DNA of 64,000 bases, taken from contig CM062820.1 in the NCBI GenBank assembly GCA_031772625.1, positions 87,836,069-87,900,068 of the forward strand. Reading direction: 5' to 3'. Origin of the DNA: Pinus tabuliformis. Taxonomy: Eukaryota; Streptophyta; Pinopsida; Pinales; Pinaceae. The notes below the pieces were generated by a model. That model ran no database searches. It was not told where the DNA came from and was given only the letters and a program-made list of their open reading frames with translations. Both the position numbers and the translations under genes were made by a program. Shown one piece after another: positions 34,301 through 45,230 of this stretch; positions within the stretch are counted from its first letter, which is position 1; the number at the start of each line of letters is the position of its first letter.

Positions 34301-35589
34301 GGATGTTTTATCTTGTAACAACTTTTTCCTATTATATTTTTTCCTGTATAGCCACCATTTGTATGTATTTGTTTTTTATGAATAATGAATCCAATGTAAA
34401 CAATTCCAAGAGAAAAATGTGGGATATGGAGAGTGACATGGAATTCGATAGGTTATGAAAGTCAAAGAGTCACGAGGAAACTAAAAACTCATTAGAATTT
34501 ATTATAAATGTCCTCTTACATCAAGCAAAAGACTTGGAATTTTAGAGATTTGGCCTTGGCATCTCTAGTTGTTCATGAGGTGGAAGATAATTCTTTTGGA
34601 GAAGAAAGTTGTAGCTTCATGTTCAACTATTGGAGCTAGTGTGTCATTAATGTGACAGCGTACTTGGATCTCTCATTAATTATCATAAGATCTTAGAGCT
34701 AACACTCTTTCATGCATATATCGTAAATGTTGTAACACTATTCTTTATATGTTTTCAATATTCATTGTGTTATGCATACTAAAGATAATGAACTATTTCA
34801 TTGTTTTAGATATGAATCTTGTTGAACGGGTGTTGTTATGTGTTTATGTGATCATTTTTATCTTGTGAACTAATTTATAGGTTAATCAACAAATATTTTC
34901 GTTTACTTGTGTCTCTCTCTTAGGGTAGTACTATTACTTTCCTATTAGAGGCCCATTTCTTTTCCCTCTCATGGAAGCTCCTCTTACACCTTACATTTAA
35001 TTCCTCACAAAGCTTAAATAATTTCTACCCTAAATTTATGTGTATGATCACTTTTGTGTGTTGTGCAACCAAGACATCCCTTTAATATCACTTGCAATGG
35101 TGGTCAGACATTATATCCGAATGGGGCTCCTACACCAAATGGTTTGAGGTCTAATTGGGACTTCGCATTGAGGAGACCCCCTGTATGTTGGTGGCATCAA
35201 ACACCATCAAAACTTTATTTGTTTGTGCTCCTCTGTTATGGGAGATAAAAGAAGTTGCATAATTGATGTGGAGTATGCACATGCTGCCAACCTTCACATG
35301 CTCATTTACTTAGTGAACTGGTCATCTATCATTTTTGTTGAGTGGGGAGAGTTTCAGAGAGTTTTAGCTCGGAATCCCTTTTGCATTGTGTGGGATCCTT
35401 GGGAAAGGGTTTGTGGGATTCCACGGTGCAACTGCCTCATGTAGATAGGGGTTATCGTGGTGTTGGTCAAGACTAAGGAGTCCAGTCGAAGGCTTTTTTT
35501 TTGACAACTTGGCGACACTACGATAAGTCTTTATTATGTAGTTTTTCTTGGAAGAGTCTTTCGTTTGTCTTAAATTCAATTGAATTTTG
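34301..35589. other. Spacer without a recognisable gene
   Basis: Contains the likely 3' untranslated sequence of the fossil frame, then mixed sequence. Short open frames at 35054-35248 and 35223-35444 are not supported by motifs. A TGTGGGATATGG after a purine tract at about 34405-34420 looks like an LTR start, but no partner copy exists in the window. Confidence 0.4.
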
Positions 35590-36396
35590 CTTGTATTGCT
35601 TCATTCTCCTTTACCAACGTGTCACCTCCGTGTGGAAAGAATTTAAGCCTGGGCACATTAGGCACTAGTGCCATGGGTGTTGGGAGGTGGGAATTTGGCA
35701 TCTAACTTACTACAATGATTCTCTCGGGGAATAATTTACTTTGAGTCTTTGTTGCACTAGTGCCCCAGAAGGGTGGGTGTAGCATTGGGAGTTTGAGTAT
35801 GTAGTTTGGATGCTTGATTCGAGAGGTTGGATAATTCTTTGGCATGTGGGCTATGGCCTTAGGGTTTATTAGAGTAGGTATTGTGCTTGTGTTGTAGCTG
35901 AGTTCCATTTCTGGAGCTTTGTTTACAATTTTGAGATGTTAAGGTAGTGAGGCCAGGCCCTGAAAGGAATTTGGCCTTACGGCTAGCCAGCGGGTAGGGA
36001 TGAATGGGCGGAAGCATTTGAGCATAACGGGGTTGCGAGCATTTAGTTGGTGGGGGATTTGACCCAAGACCAGGTTTAATCAATAGGATTCATAGACCAA
36101 CCATTTTCTATGGAATCTCTTGATATGAAGATGAGAAGTATAACGGTGATCTTGGAGGAAATGAGGTAGCAGAGACATGATGACCGTAATGAAGTCATCG
36201 CATTTATGAATGACTTGCAACAAAACCAATGTGACATTCTTGACCTCTTGGCATCTCTGCGAAGGAGCCAAAGGCGCACCAATGATAGACTCCATGAGAT
36301 GGAGGCACATTTAGCTCATGTGGAATTCCAAGCCCACCATGACCCAGGACCTCCTATTGTTCTAGGTGTTGGTCATGCACCTAATTTCCCCCATTA
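35590..36396 (+). pseudogene. Second fossil reading frame, unidentified
   Basis: Frame 2 stays protein-like for roughly 270 codons despite about nine in-frame stops, several of them TAG or TAA where Gln fits. The middle reads VVAEFHFWSFVYNFEMLR, then DEWAEAFEHNGVASI and LVGDLTQDQV. The last 96 codons (from ATG 36110, one TAG at 36167) are a predicted coiled coil (VIAFMNDLQQNQCDILDLL, RRTNDRLHEMEAHL) ending at TAA 36394. I recognise no family. A Gag-like or transposon accessory protein is possible, but so is a host-gene relic. Confidence 0.45.
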
Positions 36397-38160
36397 ATAT
36401 ATGATGACTATTGGGTGGTTGGTTATTATCTATGTTTTTTGGGCTATTTCGCCTTTTTGCTTTTGGTTATTATGTAATCATGGAAATTTCTTCTCAGTTC
36501 TTGTATCTCTCCTAGCCAGCAAATCTAGTCGAAGTGAGGCCATGAGACCAATATTCCTCATATACATTCTATATAATATTTTAAACAATTAATAATAAAA
36601 AATTAGTGACAAAAAAATAATAAATACATTAATTACTTTTTAAAGATGTAATATAATCATTTTACTAATACTCTATTTTTTATTCTATTTTTTTTTGACA
36701 TAGTCGTTCAAAAAATATTTATTTGCTCTAATAATTAAAATTTTGATCACCATTTAAAGATTGCTATTTTTTAAATTTATTTTATTTTAATTATTACATT
36801 TAGCAATCGTAAGTTATGTGAAATTATTTATAATTTAAATTTACACTGATATCACCATAATTCTAAAATATTATTAAAATGATTATTTAAGTATAACTAA
36901 TTTTTCCACTTAATTAATTTTATAGAATTGTCAAATGAAATACTTATTTTTTATTTATAAATTAATTAAGGAAAACATAATCCTAACACTATTTTTTTTT
37001 TTATAGTTATTGTATTGGTTATACAAACATTTCATAAAACAATTATATTAAATTAAATTTATAAAAAAAACTAGTATCTATATATTTAGATTTATTACAA
37101 TACCAATGCAGATAACATATTATAATAATAATATATTTTGTTTATTAAGTAATGTGATTTTTGAAATGATTAGTATGCTTATCATGTGGTTTGAGTAGTC
37201 CATATTCAAGGAAGTCTAAACACTCAAAATCATGTGAAGATCACACCTAATTTGGACCACACTAGCCCTTAGCATGACTAGTTTTATGCCCAAGTTTTTT
37301 GGAAAAGGTAATATTTTCACAAACCTATTCTACTTCCCTTGACTTTATTAAAAATATATTAATGTAATTATTTTTAATTTATTTATTTAACTTCTAAAAA
37401 TAGTATTATATTTTTATATTAAAAAAACATAAATATACGAGCTTAGATCCATCATAATACCATATCTACCAAGATCAGAGAGGGATCAAATCTCTTTCAA
37501 TTCTAAAAGAGATTTGCATCTCAAGTGAGCCAAGTGATAGGTTCAATTTCCCCCTTTAACTAGATCACATTCTACATGAATACAATGAGCCAATACCATT
37601 AAATTATTTTTATTTTAATATTATTTATTTCGTTATTTTTATTTTATTTTGACCAAGTAAAAATGTTACTGTTATTTAGATTATATTTTCACCAAATTAA
37701 TTACACATCTCTACCATATTTTAATTTTAATTTTAATTTGACCAAATCAAAATGTTTAAATTACATATCTCAACTTTTTAAAGCAATTACAAAAAATATA
37801 ATATATATATATATATATATATTCTTCTAGAAACAGTTATAAAAATATAATGTAAATTTTTTATTTTTATTAAATATTTTAAAATTTTATATTTATTAAC
37901 CGAACAGAAATAACATCGTATAAAAAAACAAAAAAAAAACGTCGGTCAATAATTATGGACTTCTATTAATCGTTAGCAATTTATAACATAAAATAGTTTA
38001 CAAATCAGTGTTAATATTTTTCTCCATATATATTAACATAATTGTTCGTAAACAGCAACATCTCCACAGGCCCAATGAATATATTCTCAAATTTGCATGA
38101 AAGATACTTGAAATTTGATCCACCACGGTGGAGCTCATTGAAAGCACATCCCTGCTTTTT
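36397..38160. other. Very AT-rich spacer
   Basis: No coding frame, LTR or known motif on either strand. It includes poly(A)/poly(T) runs, a (TA)n tract at 37797-37822 and a dense block of short AT repeats from about 36590 to 37440. Confidence 0.6.
37797..37822. repeat. (TA)n microsatellite
   Basis: About 13 uninterrupted TA units. Confidence 0.9.
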
Positions 38161-39138
38161 AAAAACAATTTAGCCTAAGGCACAGAGAGACTTTTTAGTT
38201 TCACAGCTCTTTAAAAATAAGTTTAGCGTAAAGGACAGTGAGATGATTAAAATAGCGTGGTCGTGATGCTTGCGAGTCCAACGAAGTCCAATACGTCGTC
38301 CCAGGTGGAATGTAATGTCACGGACAATTTGGTGCTTGGTATACAATCGACTACGGAACATTTTAGTAAGAAGCGTCTATCAAGGTGGAGGAATTGTTTG
38401 GAAGATCAAAAGTGGTTGAATCCCGGTAAAACAATTTCAAAAAATCTTGAAGAGGCAGTGTTTGAATTTTATTTTTGATGATGGAAATAGATTCAGCACC
38501 ATCAAAAACATCTCGGACACCTAGAATTTTGAAATTTAACACCTATAACTTAGATTTACAAAAATCCTTGCCAAATTTTCTCTAAATATGACCAAAATTT
38601 CCATAACTATCCGGAGAACTCTTCCACCTCATTAGACTAGGGCTCTTAATAACGCTGATCAACTTTCCGGAGTAATAAATGTGGTCAGTTCTTCATTCAT
38701 GCATCAACATCGAATAAATATCAGCCACGCAAAGCTCTAAAAATGCTTTATGCACGCCAAGCGTGACGCATAAAGGTAAAAGATGAATCCTCTTGACAAA
38801 TGGCTACACTTATCCATTCTGCTATGCAATGTTGGTCGGTGATTCAATGTTGGTACAAGGAATTACCTAATTTTTATGGAATCTATATTTTCTCTGTGGG
38901 GATTTTAGTTGTTGGTTTGGAAAATTTACTAAAATTTATTGGTTTTGGGTGTGATGACAACTTTTTTATGGTATTAGAATTTGGACCAAAGTTTGATTTC
39001 ACTTGTTTAAAGTTTATCAACACTTACAAGTTTGTTTGTGTTTCCAATTTTAAAAGTTTACCAACACCTACAAGTTTCTCTTTAATGGTGCATGTGAGAT
39101 TTAATTGTACCAACATGGAAAACCTTAATATTCAAGTG
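38161..39138. other. Spacer flanking the gag-only element
   Basis: Two plus-strand open frames (38257-38478 and 38800-39171) lack recognisable domains, and the second runs into the LTR, so neither is called. The motif acttatccattctgctatgcaatg-like (38807-38830) recurs diverged at 43437-43490, on the other side of the insertion. Confidence 0.4.
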
Positions 39139-39143
39139 AGATT

Positions 39144-39327
39144 TGTTGGACACCTAATCCTAAAGGGTTAGCGTGGAAGTTGAATGGACAAAGCAGTCCA
39201 AGAGACCTTGGGATCTAAATCCCAAGAGTCACATATGTGTACTATAAATGTATATCTATTGTTAATAAAAACGTACTCACTGATTTATCTTTCTCATATC
39301 TGTCTTGCTATCCATGTGAGTTTAACA
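39144..39327 (+). repeat. 5' LTR of the gag-only element (184 bp)
   Basis: Starts TGTTGGACACC and ends GTTTAACA. TATAAAT at 39243-39249 is the candidate promoter, leaving a short R/U5 of less than 80 bp. Confidence 0.95.
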
Positions 39328-39340
39328 TGGTATCAGAGCC
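39328..39340 (+). other. Primer binding site of the gag-only element
   Basis: TGGTATCAGAGCC, exact initiator-Met type site, with no gap to the LTR. Confidence 0.9.
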
Positions 39341-39912
39341 ACTTGTTTTTCTGTGGCCTGTTATGTACCTTTCATGTCAGTCCTGGCCCTCTGCCATATA
39401 ACGCATCTGTCCAAAACGGTTCTGAGATGCTTGTCTGTCAATTTTATTGACTGCGCACTCTGACATATTAAATGCTGAACGTTTGTCTGTGCCTCTACCC
39501 TTGAACGTTAATGCATTGATTAACTTCTCTCTATCCGCTCTGCGCATCTGACAAACCTGCTCTCTGCTCTCGATCCGTTTTTCTTGAGTACGCTGACATA
39601 TCAGAGCTGCCCCTCTGACCTGACAACGCATCTGCACATCAGTTTTTCTGCTGCCTCTCCACAACGTGTACACCAGGAAAGCCAGGGATGGTCAAGGCGC
39701 GGTATTTGGTGGAAAAACTCAAATTCTCCTCTAAAGCGGCCGATTGAAGTTTATTCACGGGCTGGTTGGTTTCCATGAATATTTCCTTGTAATTGAGCGT
39801 TGAAGGTTGCGTGTTTTGTTTTGGGGTGAAGGGGAAGTCTGCAACTTCAAATTAATTTCTTTGAGAGCAAGGGCGATGAGTGGTGAAACCTTTGGACAAT
39901 GTTCCAACCTGA

Positions 39913-40236
39913 AGAGATATTCCATGGCAATTCCATGGTGGGTTATGTCTCTTGAATTCTCTAGTGGTTACACCAATTGGTGTGGTTGTATGCTACGTAA
40001 TACAACAGGCTCTCGCAACCTTCGTGCACCAATTTCCTTCAAACGATTATGCTGGCGAAGAAAAAGAATGGATCCAGGCTGCGTTCCCACCAGAATCCAC
40101 TGTTCTGAGCCTCTTGCTATCACGAACAACACCCGTGTTGGTTCTGGAAGGCAACATTCTGCAAAATTGTGCAAAGACGGAGCATTTTCGTCATGATGGC
40201 CAGGGGATTGGATTCTTGAGATACATTAAAGAATAA
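39913..40236 (+). other. Open frame of unknown origin in the gag-only element leader
   Basis: After TGA 39910-39912 a frame stays open for 107 codons to TAA 40234. It has no ATG of its own near the start. The product is protein-like: IPWQFHGGLCLLNSLVV, a hydrophobic PIGVVVCYVIQQALATF stretch, then EEKEWIQAAFPPEST and TPVLVLEGNILQNCAKTE. Base composition is more balanced than the AT-rich surroundings. It does not resemble gag or pol. I infer a host exon or gene fragment captured by the element, or a leftover of an ancestral internal ORF. A short overlapping open frame at 39807-40196 is likely a shadow. Confidence 0.4.
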
Positions 40237-40470
40237 ATCCCATATTATATTCTTATACGTCTTGAATAAGTGCAGAGCACCAGTTCCAACATAGATTTCT
40301 ACATTAATTCGATATCGTTGAAGATTCACTGAAGTGTTTTCTGATATATTACAATTTTTCTACAGCAAAGTTTCCTCTTTAAAGTTTAAACTTTGAAATG
40401 AACCCTGTGTGTAGCTTCAAGCTTTTTTTAAAATTGCAAAGTGTTCTAAATTAAAGTTCCGCCAGTTATT

Positions 40471-40554
40471 CTCACCATCGTCCAGACAAGGAAGCCCTAC
40501 CAAAGGCTACATCTCACCATCGTCAAGACAAGGAAGCCCTACCAAAGGCTACAT
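40471..40554 (+). repeat. 42-bp tandem duplication
   Basis: Units 40471-40512 and 40513-40554 (ctcaccatcgtc.agacaag..) differ at one base, so the duplication is recent. Confidence 0.95.
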
Positions 40555-41872
40555 TAGGTCGACTTTGAACTGTGCATAGAGCGTGAAAGTGTACAGAAAA
40601 GGGGGATCGCCCTGGACATGAGGTGTGTATGGTATAATTTGATCCTCTTGGTAGATCTCTAAATCTTTGCGCAGTGGAACAACCCAGTGTAGATATTCTC
40701 CAAGTTCTGGGAATTTTTTTATCAGTGTGTGTTAGAACTAGAATAAGGTGAGAAGGATTCTAGTCCTCATCCTCTAAGGTGGCAACTGGAGGTTGAAGCA
40801 TTTCTTGTTGCCTCAATTTATCCCCATACCAGAGAAATATCTCACCGAACTTTGCAGATTGAAAGACTAAGGGGGGCGCACTAGTGAACGAACACGGGAA
40901 CTCATTTTCATCTGCTTTCCTTGCATAGTGAAGAGTTTTCCTGTCAGACAAAGAGTCATTTTGATCTTCTACCATTGCGAAAGGACAATTAGCCTCTTAC
41001 ACAAACAATTTTGATGCTACCGAAAAATCCATTGTGACTCGCAGAGCTGAGATACAATTGTTGTGCTTATGATTGCAAGGTGAGACAAAATTGTTGGTTG
41101 TGCCTACGAATTCGACATTGTGGAGGCTCAAAGGGGAATTAGATTGACAGATGATGAAAATGTGTTGAGAAATGTGTGATATTGAGAAGCTCAAGGAGAG
41201 CGTAGGAGGCAAAGAAGATCTTGAGCAAGGAACAAGAGGAGGCAAAGATTGCTGTGCACAAGAAGGAAGTTTGAACTGCTAAGAGAGACTACCCAACTCA
41301 TGTTTTCAGCTATCAGACTTTGGCAAGAATCTCGAGTTCTTTCTCCTGCGGTATCTGGTAGCACTAGATTTAAGGAACAATCAGGCCAAGTTTCAGGGAT
41401 AGAAGGCTGAAATAATAGATGAATTGTAGTACTATTTCTGAAAGGTGAGCTGTGTGTATTTATCAGCTAAAATAATGGCGGTAAAAGGCAGGAATTTGCA
41501 CAGGAACCGAGGCTTGTCACTACTCAGATTTCTGGGTTTTTCAGTGTGAAGTCCGAGTCTTTTTCAGCATGTTTCTTAATGCTTGGGTACAGGCTAAGGT
41601 TGCAGTAGGAGCGGGCTGAGATTTCCGGGTCAGTAAGCCCAGAAAAGAGCAGTCTACCTGCAAGAAAAACTGTGTTCTTGAGTGTATATCAGCTCATTGT
41701 TTAGGGAGGAAACACTTGTATTTTGGGTGTACATTTAGTTAAGTGAATATCTAGTGGACTAATTTTATGTGTAAAAGGAGCAGACAGAGGTAAAAAAAAA
41801 AAAAAAGAGAGAATCCATTTTTGGTCATTTGATTGTTTCTACAAGTGCATTGTTGATTTGATTGTTTGAATA

Positions 41873-42814
41873 ATGGAGAAAATTCATGGATTATTAGAGT
41901 TATTAAGCACTCTAATCTTATCTACTAATGGAAGTACAGTTAAACTCAACAAAGACACTCTCAAAGATATTCAAACATCTTTACAACTTTCACAAGAAAC
42001 CATTGATTTTTTGCAGCTTGAATCACAGCTACAGCAAGAGGAGTTACATAAGTATAGTCATCATTCTGAACTTGTTTCTGTTCAGAACAATGAAGCAGAC
42101 TCCCATAAACAGCAAGTTAATATTGTTCAAGTTCATTCAGTGCCCAATAAAGCAGCAGTTGTACATGCAGATGCAGAAACTAAATCTGCACTTCCCAAGC
42201 CCATCATCAGACCTTGGGAACAGCTTGTCCACAACAAGCACAGAACTGGTCTTGGATATGACAAGGACTTGTTCTTTCATATTCCAGACTATGCCAAGCC
42301 CATTCAGTTTCAGAGTACTGGATTCATTTATGACAGTTCACCTGCTCCTCATGACAATTCAGCTTCAGCTGTTCCAGACTCTGCCACTCTTCCACAGCAA
42401 CAGCAACAGCAACAACAACAACAACAGAGTGTGAAATGCCAACACTGTGACCGAGTTGGCCATTTGAAAGATCACTGTTTTGATCTTCATCCATGTAAGC
42501 ACTGTCATAAAACCAGTCATTCTTCACACAGATGCTTCAGAAACAAACGTCCTGCAAGAACAAAGATTCATCTTGGATGGATCGCTTCTTGGCAATGGGC
42601 ATCAACAGCCAAGAAGATATTCCAAACACATGTCAGAACTTGTTCCAGAATATTGAACAGTCTTGCAGTTGAGTTTTCTCTATCTTCTCACCTTGTATCT
42701 GACAGGGGGGGAAATGATGGTCATCTACAAGCTTCAAAGTCATATCAAGCGAGCCTGAGCCACAACCTGCCACACCAGTTTCAGAGTTGCAGCCAGAGAC
42801 AAAGATGCCCGTGA
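41873..42814 (+). CDS. Gag-type protein with two zinc knuckles
   Basis: A 313-codon ORF with no internal stop. ATG 41873 is preceded by an A/T-rich leader. Residues 1-70 are a helical, Leu/Gln-rich region (LQLESQLQQEELHKYSHH). Residues about 105-150 hold RPWEQLVHNKHRTGLGYDKD, with a short G-patch-like GLGY. A polyglutamine run of 11 (42398-42427) precedes two CX2CX4HX4C knuckles, CQHCDRVGHLKDHC and CKHCHKTSHSSHRC, at residues about 189-219. Knuckles of this form bind retroelement RNA in Gag proteins. No capsid domain is obvious, and no protease follows. The last 80 residues look less conserved and may be read-through of former pol sequence. It is the only intact element ORF in the window. Confidence 0.75.
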   Translation: MEKIHGLLELLSTLILSTNGSTVKLNKDTLKDIQTSLQLSQETIDFLQLESQLQQEELHKYSHHSELVSVQNNEADSHKQQVNIVQVHSVPNKAAVVHADAETKSALPKPIIRPWEQLVHNKHRTGLGYDKDLFFHIPDYAKPIQFQSTGFIYDSSPAPHDNSASAVPDSATLPQQQQQQQQQQQSVKCQHCDRVGHLKDHCFDLHPCKHCHKTSHSSHRCFRNKRPARTKIHLGWIASWQWASTAKKIFQTHVRTCSRILNSLAVEFSLSSHLVSDRGGNDGHLQASKSYQASLSHNLPHQFQSCSQRQRCP

Positions 42815-42829
42815 TCACAGATTGAGAAC

Positions 42830-43132
42830 ACTTCCTCTAGCAGAAGGCACCAGCTTCTTGCCAGTTTTGGAAGAGTTCCAGGAATTGCATTAAGCATTCC
42901 AGAGTTGTTGGTTATCCTTAAACCATCACAGGTTGAGACTTCCCTTTTCAGGTTGAAGTTTTACCTTTTATGCGGGGTGAGACCTCCCTTTTATGGTTGA
43001 AGGTTTCCCTCTTTAAAACAATAGGATCACTTCCTCTAGCAGAAAACTTCAGTTTCTTACCAGTTTTGGAAGAGTTCCAGGAACTGCACTAAGCGTTCCA
43101 GTGTTGGTGGTCATCCTTAAACCACCGCCCTT
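42830..43132 (+). repeat. Duplicated ~100-bp block before the 3' LTR
   Basis: The blocks at about 42830-42928 and 43027-43132 share cttcctctagcagaa, ttttggaagagttccagga and ggt.atccttaaacca. Between them, gagac.tccctttt..ggttgaag is itself repeated. Such repeats occur in the 3' untranslated part of LTR elements. Confidence 0.8.
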
Positions 43133-43250
43133 TTTTACCAACATTTCATAGAGCACATTCAGCCTAGTGCTGCCATGCATTTTTTGCACATTTTTGTATT
43201 ACAGCTCTCTTCTTGGACTCATACATAACCCTTCGGATTAAGGGGGGGAA

Positions 43251-43434
43251 TGTTGGACACCTAATCCTAAAGGGTTAGCATGGAAGTTGAATGGACAAAG
43301 CAGTCCAAGAGACCTTGGGATCTAAATCCCAAGAGTCACATATGTGTACTATAAATGTATATCTATTGTTAATAAAAACGTACTCACTGATTTATCTTTC
43401 TCATATCTGTCTTGCTATCCATGTGAGTTTAACA
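43251..43434 (+). repeat. 3' LTR of the gag-only element (184 bp)
   Basis: Identical to the 5' LTR except at 43280. Preceded by the polypurine tract aagggggggaa (43240-43250). TATAAAT lies at 43350-43356. Confidence 0.95.
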
Positions 43435-43439
43435 AGATT

Positions 43440-44116
43440 TATCCATCCTGTTATGTAAAGTGAGACTTATCCACCCTGCAATGTAATGATGTTGTAACGA
43501 TGGGATGGGTTGTATAGAATTTTAAGTTGATGGGGTAGGAAGCTAAGTGGGCTTGATTGTGGGGAAAACTTCATTGTTAAGCGTGCTTGAGCTAGAGGCA
43601 ATCTGGATGAGTGACTTCTTGGGAAGTTTGGGTTACAATCTAGATGAAGTTTGGGTTACGGGGTGCAAGCCTTGGAAGTGATCATTGAGGCTATGTGATT
43701 CATTTCATTGGTTTCAATCCCACTTCTTCACCCCTGTGAGCATCACCCGATGCAATGAATGCTCCCCAAAAATGATATTTGGTATATAGGTTATTAATTT
43801 GAAAATATTTAAATTAATATAGATTTATGTGAATTCTATATTTATTAAGTGATGATAGATATAAAATTGATTGAAAATATACCCTTTTGCCAAAGACATA
43901 AAATGCCAAAATATGTTAAATGTTTTAACCATAAGTTTTAATTTTCAATAGAGCTAAGATGCAATAGCTAGATAAATAGATAAATAAAATGTTAAAACAT
44001 AAAACATAATATTAATTTAATTTAAAAGTAAAATGCAATAAAATTAATTAATTCAATTTATTATATTGTAAATTTATTTTAATATGATTAAAAAATTATA
44101 AATTGTATAAGAGATT

Positions 44117-44176
<60 letters not shown>

Positions 44177-44791
44177 CTTAATTTATTTAGGGTTTATTTT
44201 AATTATATTTTAAAAACATATTTTCAACTCCAGCTAGATACTAAATAAGGAAGCACATCAAATACAAATTAAAATAATGATTGCGTTGTTTAAAATGTCT
44301 AGACAATGTGTGGTGTGGGCCATCCAGGTTGAAAAATGCATACAGGATTTCTCTTTGTCATTTAGTCCATTTGGGAGAGGCTAGGTAAACGGACTCATTT
44401 TTCTTCATTCATTTCTTTCATAATGTTTGGCCTAGACCATCCAGTTTGTAGGACTACTTCTTTATTCTTTTTAGAGGAAGGGTGCATCCGACATCACATG
44501 AAATCAAATCAACTACTCCTATACTTTTATATTGGACTGGGTCCATTTCCTTTTGTTCAATTTTATCCCGATCTTTGAGTTTCAACCATACCAAGCAATC
44601 ATGGAAGTGATGGTGGGGAAAATACTCCCCATCTATTTCTCGTTGGTGACCGCCTTTTTAAGTGCAAGTTTCATTATGGATAGCTCCAACCTACAAGATT
44701 TTTCATAAATCGTGAAGCTCAGCTACCCATGTGCACCAATAATAATCAAACACATATAAACATGATTATAGCATTGCACGCGAGTAGGAGC
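43440..44791. other. Spacer between the gag-only element and nest 2
   Basis: No gene or element boundary recognised. It is AT-rich from 43780 and holds the long (AT)n tract at 44119-44175. Confidence 0.5.
44119..44175. repeat. (AT)n microsatellite
   Basis: About 28 uninterrupted AT units, long enough to extrude as a cruciform and to vary in length. Confidence 0.95.
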
Positions 44792-44796
44792 CCTAC

Positions 44797-45230
44797 TGTC
44801 ATGGCCCCATGGTGGTGCGGCACCAGCAAGGTTCATCGCAGTGTTAAGAATAACTTGCAATTACTCGATTTCTGGATTATGTCTACATTCAGTGTTAAAT
44901 TTATTACAACTTCTTCATTATATTTGTTAAGTCTTATGTGCGGAAACCACAACATAAATATCACAGTGCGATATCAAGAATAATAAAGAGACCAAACATA
45001 TACCAACATATTTCAAGAAAAATTCTTCTTTTATTTTTCTGAAATTCACATTAGGAGAGGTTGGTCCAACATGGTCACAATGTTCCATTCATAATACAAA
45101 AGTCAAGTTCTTTACAGTTGTAGCGTACGCGCTCAGTAGCTGCCCATTGCTGAAATGCCCGAACAAAAGTTACCTAGACCTACCCACCCAGGGCGAGTAC
45201 ATTGCCACTGTCTGTTACTTCTTGCCTACG
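44797..45230 (-). repeat. Left (3') LTR of the chromodomain element, part 1
   Basis: Aligns with 58528-58974 from tgtcatggccccatggtgg to cttcttgcct.cg. The Tat-like element enters directly after 45230. Continues at 55246. Confidence 0.85.

Larger units (their letters stand above)
39144..43434 (+). mobile_element. Gag-only short-LTR element (TR-GAG-like), recent
   Basis: LTRs of 184 bp (39144-39327, 43251-43434) differ at one base, a CpG to CpA change (39173 against 43280). The target duplication agatt is perfect (39139-39143, 43435-39). A full Met-type primer site and a polypurine tract aagggggggaa are present. The only convincing coding region is a gag-type ORF at 41873-42814. No protease, RT, RNase H or integrase is visible, so movement must have used another element's enzymes. 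This fits the described non-autonomous class of terminal-repeat elements carrying only GAG. The 2.5-kb leader is unusually long. Confidence 0.88.

Noticed and set aside
34405-34420. Purine tract followed by TGTGGG, like a polypurine tract and LTR start
   Set aside because: No matching LTR copy, primer site or target duplication found in the window.
38257-38478. 73-codon plus-strand frame with a Lys/Arg-rich middle, possible exon
   Set aside because: No domain, no splice context that I can support, and length within chance expectation.
39952-40236. Start at 39952 as a true translation start of the leader ORF
   Set aside because: The codon is TTG and the frame is already open from 39913; there is no ATG, so no start can be assigned.
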